Below are positions 31,000 to 34,295 of a stretch of 34,295 bases of DNA, piece after piece; position 1 is the stretch's first letter; each line of letters starts with the position of its first letter. The translations under genes and the position numbers were made by a program. This stretch comes from Mesorhizobium plurifarium (lineage in GTDB: Bacteria > Pseudomonadota > Alphaproteobacteria > Rhizobiales > Rhizobiaceae): contig CCNB01000002.1 of the NCBI GenBank assembly GCA_000824785.1, positions 123,394 to 157,688 of the forward strand. Reading direction: 5' to 3'. Under the pieces are notes generated by a model that saw only the letters and a program-made list of their open reading frames with translations, was not told the origin of the DNA and did not search any database.

Positions 31000-31106
31000 C
31001 ACCGCTCGAGGCATGGTCAACAAAGCGAGCAGGCTGGTATGGAAGTGCTGGGCTTGTTCTCCGGTGGCGGTCCACACCAGCGCGGAAGGAGGCAGGTGAA
31101 CCCTGC

Positions 31107-31832
31107 TCACATGGGCTTTTCGCCGATCACCTCGAACCGCTCAACCGTGCAATGCTCGGCGACCGCGCCCAGCACGTCGGTCGAAGGCTGGTCCGCATCC
31201 GGCTGCTTCCAACGGATTTGGAAGCAAAACACGAAACGGTTGCCGATGACGTCACGCTCGATGCCGACGAGGCGGGCATCGTAGCCGAGTGTCCGTATCA
31301 TTTCATGGAGGTCGGGCGGCGAGCTGTTCGGCCATGAGACCGAAAGCATCGCCTTGTGCTCGCGCGAAATCTTGAGGTCGACCCATTTCAACCCCTGCAG
31401 CGTGACCAGAGTCAGTACCGTCGCGATCGCGCCGAGGCCGTACTGGCCGCCGCCGAAGGCGAGGCCAATCATGGTCATGATCCACATCGTGGCGGCGGTG
31501 GTGACGCCGGTGACAAGATCGCCCCGCCGCAGGATCGCGCCGCCGCCGATAAAGCCGACGCCGGTGAGCACGCCGAGCGCGAAACGCATGACGTCCATGC
31601 GCACGAAGGAATCCGGCCCTTTGCCGGAGACATCGAGAAGCATGTTAGCCTGGACCATGGCAACGCAGGCCGCTAGGCCGACCAGTATGGTCGTGCGCAG
31701 CCCGGCGGAGTGGCCGCGCGCTTCCCGGTTCAGACCGATGAGAAAGCCTGCCAGCAGCGTGACCAGCAGCCGCCCGACAAGGTCCGACCAGGTCGGATGA
31801 AGCGGCATGTCGCAGCAAAGCGTCTCGAACAT
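31107..31832 (-). CDS. MgtC/SapB-family membrane protein
   Basis: A 241-residue protein with an N-terminal membrane domain of about four to five helices (LLVTLLAGFLIGLNREARGHSAG shown in part, LRTTILVGLAACVAM, GVGFIGGGAIL, TTAATMWIMTMIGLAFG) and a soluble C-terminal domain of about 80 residues. The R-x-A-R/G-H-SAGLRT and GFIGGGAI motifs define the MgtC family, which in pathogens and symbionts aids growth at low magnesium or acid pH and modulates F1Fo ATP synthase or phosphate uptake. Starts 31832 and 31808 are both possible, neither with a strong ribosome-binding site. It is followed by the aas regulatory region and preceded by a small membrane-peptide gene. Confidence 0.88.
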   Translation of the reverse strand: MFETLCCDMPLHPTWSDLVGRLLVTLLAGFLIGLNREARGHSAGLRTTILVGLAACVAMVQANMLLDVSGKGPDSFVRMDVMRFALGVLTGVGFIGGGAILRRGDLVTGVTTAATMWIMTMIGLAFGGGQYGLGAIATVLTLVTLQGLKWVDLKISREHKAMLSVSWPNSSPPDLHEMIRTLGYDARLVGIERDVIGNRFVFCFQIRWKQPDADQPSTDVLGAVAEHCTVERFEVIGEKPM

Positions 31833-31946
31833 GGTCCCGATGGGGCGCTGAAAGGTCGCCGCGCCTCAGTTTCGTCTGCGACGTTCAACTGGCGGAGCCG
31901 GTGATGGTTCCTTGGCCCAAGTTCGGGTTTCCGCGGTCGACAACCT

Positions 31947-32105
31947 TCAATGGGCGGCGAGGCTGACCACCAGCGCCAGAACCACGATGCCCATCAGCCC
32001 CGCGATGAAGATGATGCGCTGAGCGCGCGTGCGCAGGATGATCTCGCCCTGCCGGGCATTCTGGCCGGAGAAGACCGGCCCTTCGTCGTCGCGACCCTTG
32101 CTCAT
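31947..32105 (-). CDS. Small single-pass membrane protein (52 residues)
   Basis: A 52-residue protein with a hydrophilic N-terminus (MSKGRDDEGPVFSGQNARQG) and one hydrophobic helix near the C-terminus (IIFIAGLMGIVVLALVVSLA). ATG 32105 follows AAGGAG with a 6-nt spacer, a strong site. The sharply bipartite composition and good ribosome-binding site support a real gene. I do not recognise the family. It sits 135 bp downstream of fba and 114 bp upstream of mgtC, all on the minus strand. Confidence 0.7.
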   Translation of the reverse strand: MSKGRDDEGPVFSGQNARQGEIILRTRAQRIIFIAGLMGIVVLALVVSLAAH

Positions 32106-32199
32106 GACCTGCTCCTTCCTTTCGATGGGTGTGGAAGGTGTCTGAGCAGGAACCGATTTGTCGGCGTGAAGTTCCACCGCGTTTCGGCAAGGCGGATAT

Positions 32200-32228
32200 C
32201 CGCGACCGGGGGATCGAACCGGTCGCGG
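32200..32228 (-). terminator. Hairpin downstream of fba
   Basis: CCGCGACCGG (32200-32209) and CCGGTCGCGG (32219-32228) form a perfect 10-bp stem with a 9-nt loop, 12 bp after the fba stop codon. No U-tract follows, so it may be a Rho-assisted terminator or 3'-end stabiliser. Confidence 0.55.
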
Positions 32229-32240
32229 GGAGTGATCGGC

Positions 32241-33305
32241 TCAGCCGAATTTCGGGTCGAGGCTGCCCGACTTGTAGCGCTTGGCCATGTCGGCCAGCGG
32301 GATCGGCTTGATCTTCGGCGCATTGCCGGCGGTGCCGAACTGTTCGAAGCGCTCCTTGCAGAGCTTCTTCATCGCCGCCATCGCCGGCGTCAGATATTTG
32401 CGCGGATCGAACTCGCTGGGGTTTTCCGTCAGCACCTTGCGGATCGCGCCGGTCAGCGCCATCCGGTTGTCGGTGTCGATGTTGATCTTGCGCACGCCGT
32501 GCTTGATGCCGCGTTGGATCTCTTCCACCGGCACGCCCCAGGTCGGCTTCATCTGGCCGCCATATTTGTTGATGATCTCCTGCAGCTCCTCCGGCACCGA
32601 GGACGAGCCGTGCATGACGAGATGCATGTTGGGCAGGCGGCGGTGGATCTCCTCGATCACGTTCATCGCCAGCACCGCGCCGTCCGGCTTGCGCGAGAAT
32701 TTGTAGGCGCCGTGGCTGGTGCCCATGGCGACCGCCAGCGCGTCGACATGCGTGTCGCGCACGAACTGCTCGGCCTGCACCGGGTCGGTCAAAAGCTGGT
32801 CGTGGCTGATCGTGCCTTCGACGCCATGTCCGTCTTCCTGCTCGCCGCCGCCGCTCTCCAGCGAGCCGAGCACGCCGATCTCGCCTTCGACCGAAACGCC
32901 GCCCCAATGCGCCATGTCGACGACGCGCCGCGTGATCCCGGAATTATAGGCGTAGTCGGCCGGCGACTTTCCGTCCTCCTTCAGCGAGCCGTCCATCATC
33001 ACCGAGGTGAAGCCGTACTGGATCGCGGTGACGCAGGTCGCTTCGTTGTTGCCGTGGTCGAGATGCATGCAGACCGGGATGTCGGGATGGATCTCGACCA
33101 GAGCGTCGATCAGCTTGGCCAGCACCACGTCATTGGCGTAGGCGCGCGCACCGCGGCTGGCCTGCAGGATGACCGGCGACTTGGTCTCCTCGGCCGCCTC
33201 CATGATGGCGAGCCCCTGTTCCATATTGTTCATGTTGAAAGCAGGCACGCCATAGCCGTGTTCGGCGGCATGGTCGAGCAATTGTCTCAGTGTGATGCGA
33301 GCCAA
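32241..33305 (-). CDS. fba: Class II fructose-1,6-bisphosphate aldolase, TTG start
   Basis: A 354-residue zinc-dependent aldolase that cleaves fructose-1,6-bisphosphate (or sedoheptulose-1,7-bisphosphate). Motifs are HLDHGNN with catalytic Asp83 and zinc-ligand His84, [21 protein letters not shown] and VMHGSSSVP with further zinc ligands, and [11 protein letters not shown] for phosphate binding. The N-terminus of rhizobial homologues is [19 protein letters not shown], which places the start at TTG 33305 with GGGAGA 8 nt upstream. An in-frame extension to 33428 has no homology support. It belongs to the long type (CbbA-like) found in alphaproteobacteria. Confidence 0.93.
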   Translation of the reverse strand: MARITLRQLLDHAAEHGYGVPAFNMNNMEQGLAIMEAAEETKSPVILQASRGARAYANDVVLAKLIDALVEIHPDIPVCMHLDHGNNEATCVTAIQYGFTSVMMDGSLKEDGKSPADYAYNSGITRRVVDMAHWGGVSVEGEIGVLGSLESGGGEQEDGHGVEGTISHDQLLTDPVQAEQFVRDTHVDALAVAMGTSHGAYKFSRKPDGAVLAMNVIEEIHRRLPNMHLVMHGSSSVPEELQEIINKYGGQMKPTWGVPVEEIQRGIKHGVRKINIDTDNRMALTGAIRKVLTENPSEFDPRKYLTPAMAAMKKLCKERFEQFGTAGNAPKIKPIPLADMAKRYKSGSLDPKFG

Positions 33306-33466
33306 CGAATAGTCTCCCGTATCTGGTTGCAGGCACAAATTCACTACGGCCGGGTAAGCCCGACCGACTTGCTTCTGGCCGGATTTCCGGCGGACCGCAA
33401 CCACTCTCGTTGCGGCTCCGGAAACCAAATCGGTTTAGTATCGGATACGGCCGCGCGCGAAGCGGT

Positions 33467-34156
<690 letters not shown>

Positions 34157-34166
34157 TTAACGCGGG

Positions 34167-34196
34167 TTTTATGGGAGAGGAGGACGGTGCTGTCAA
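34167..34196 (-). promoter_or_regulatory. Probable ribH2 promoter
   Basis: On the minus strand a consensus -35 TTGACA (34196-34191) is followed after 17-18 bp by CATAAAA (34173-34167) as -10. The start would fall about 5 bp before the riboswitch P1 stem, as expected for an FMN-controlled leader. Confidence 0.7.
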
Positions 34197-34205
34197 TTGG
34201 CGATT

Positions 34206-34253
34206 GGCCAATCCTTCCCTTGTAGGGATGCCCGGCAGGGTAGGGGCGGCGCT
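34206..34253. repeat. Degenerate Mesorhizobium-type intergenic repeat
   Basis: The segment (GGCCAATCCTTCCCTTGTAG followed by GGATGCCCGGCAGGGTAGGGG) resembles, from memory, the dispersed element 'GCCAATCTCCCCCCTTGTGG / GGGAGATGTCCGGCAGGACAGAGGGGG' common in Mesorhizobium intergenic DNA. A small hairpin, CCCAC-GAA-GTGGG (34274-34286), follows near the edge. Confidence 0.4.
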
Positions 34254-34295
34254 GCAGGATCAAGGTTCCTCACCCCACGAAGTGGGCTAGGCGAT

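Noticed and set aside
30964..31284. Plus-strand frame starting inside the operator array, considered as a divergent regulator
   Set aside because: The translation shows no helix-turn-helix or other domain, overlaps mgtC antisense, and begins inside an operator palindrome.
31885..32907. A 340-codon minus-strand frame overlapping fba
   Set aside because: Out-of-frame shadow of fba with Arg/Gly/Ala-rich sequence and no motifs.

Overview
The window is a GC-rich chromosomal segment with the codon use, gene order and intergenic repeats of a rhizobial alphaproteobacterium, most likely Mesorhizobium or a close relative. Evidence for this: a RibH2-type lumazine synthase, a TTG-initiated class II aldolase, palindromic Rhizobiales-type intergenic repeats, CTTGAC-like promoters, and many transporter and catabolic cassettes with local regulators. 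I see no rRNA, tRNA, CRISPR array, phage or insertion sequence.

Layout, left to right. (1) 1-4055: an SDR-like protein with Phe in place of the catalytic Tyr, then a tight trio of periplasmic binding protein, aberrant DAACS/SDF transporter and Asp/Glu-racemase-family enzyme. (2) 4255-6915: a methionine-type ABC importer (metQ-metN-metI), followed at 7078 by an isopenicillin-N-synthase-like 2OG-Fe(II) oxygenase. (3) 8098-8418: an intergenic block with a strong candidate trans-acting small RNA (three hairpins, a CU-rich anti-Shine-Dalgarno loop and an intrinsic terminator), then a degenerate Rhizobiales repeat. (4) 8419-16720: a homoprotocatechuate (4-hydroxyphenylacetate) meta-cleavage cluster, hpaHGDEF and hpaCB on the minus strand, with regulators hpaR (MarR) and hpaA (AraC) on the plus strand. 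A near-perfect 22-bp palindrome lies in the hpaF/hpaR promoter region. The aldolase hpaI and an hpaX transporter are not in the window.

(5) 16707-16829: inverted arrays of a 7-bp repeat lie between the convergent hpaA and an aminotransferase gene and supply the stop codons of both. (6) 16827-24081: an IclR-centred region. One arm is iclR, a UPF0261/Tm-1-like gene, a HAD hydrolase and a class III aminotransferase (minus). The divergent arm is an APC permease and a PuuC-like aldehyde dehydrogenase (plus). Permease, transaminase and aldehyde dehydrogenase together suggest amine or amino-acid catabolism. (7) 24112-27160: a LysR regulator divergent from an MDR quinone-oxidoreductase-like gene and a DapA-superfamily lyase, closed by a bidirectional hairpin terminator.

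(8) 27236-30999: a giant three-part lysophospholipid acyltransferase/acyl-ACP synthetase (MFS + PlsC + AMP-binding). Its promoter carries three copies of a 13-bp TGAACG-type palindrome, and a roughly 300-nt leader holds a possible small ORF. (9) 31107-34155: MgtC-family protein, a 52-residue membrane peptide, class II fructose-bisphosphate aldolase, and ribH2 under an FMN riboswitch with a visible terminator platform and promoter. Further degenerate repeats fill the right edge.

Coordinates of minus-strand genes include the stop codon. Starts were chosen by Shine-Dalgarno placement and family conservation. Four genes appear to use non-ATG starts: hpaF, hpaR and fba use TTG, and the UPF0261 gene uses GTG.
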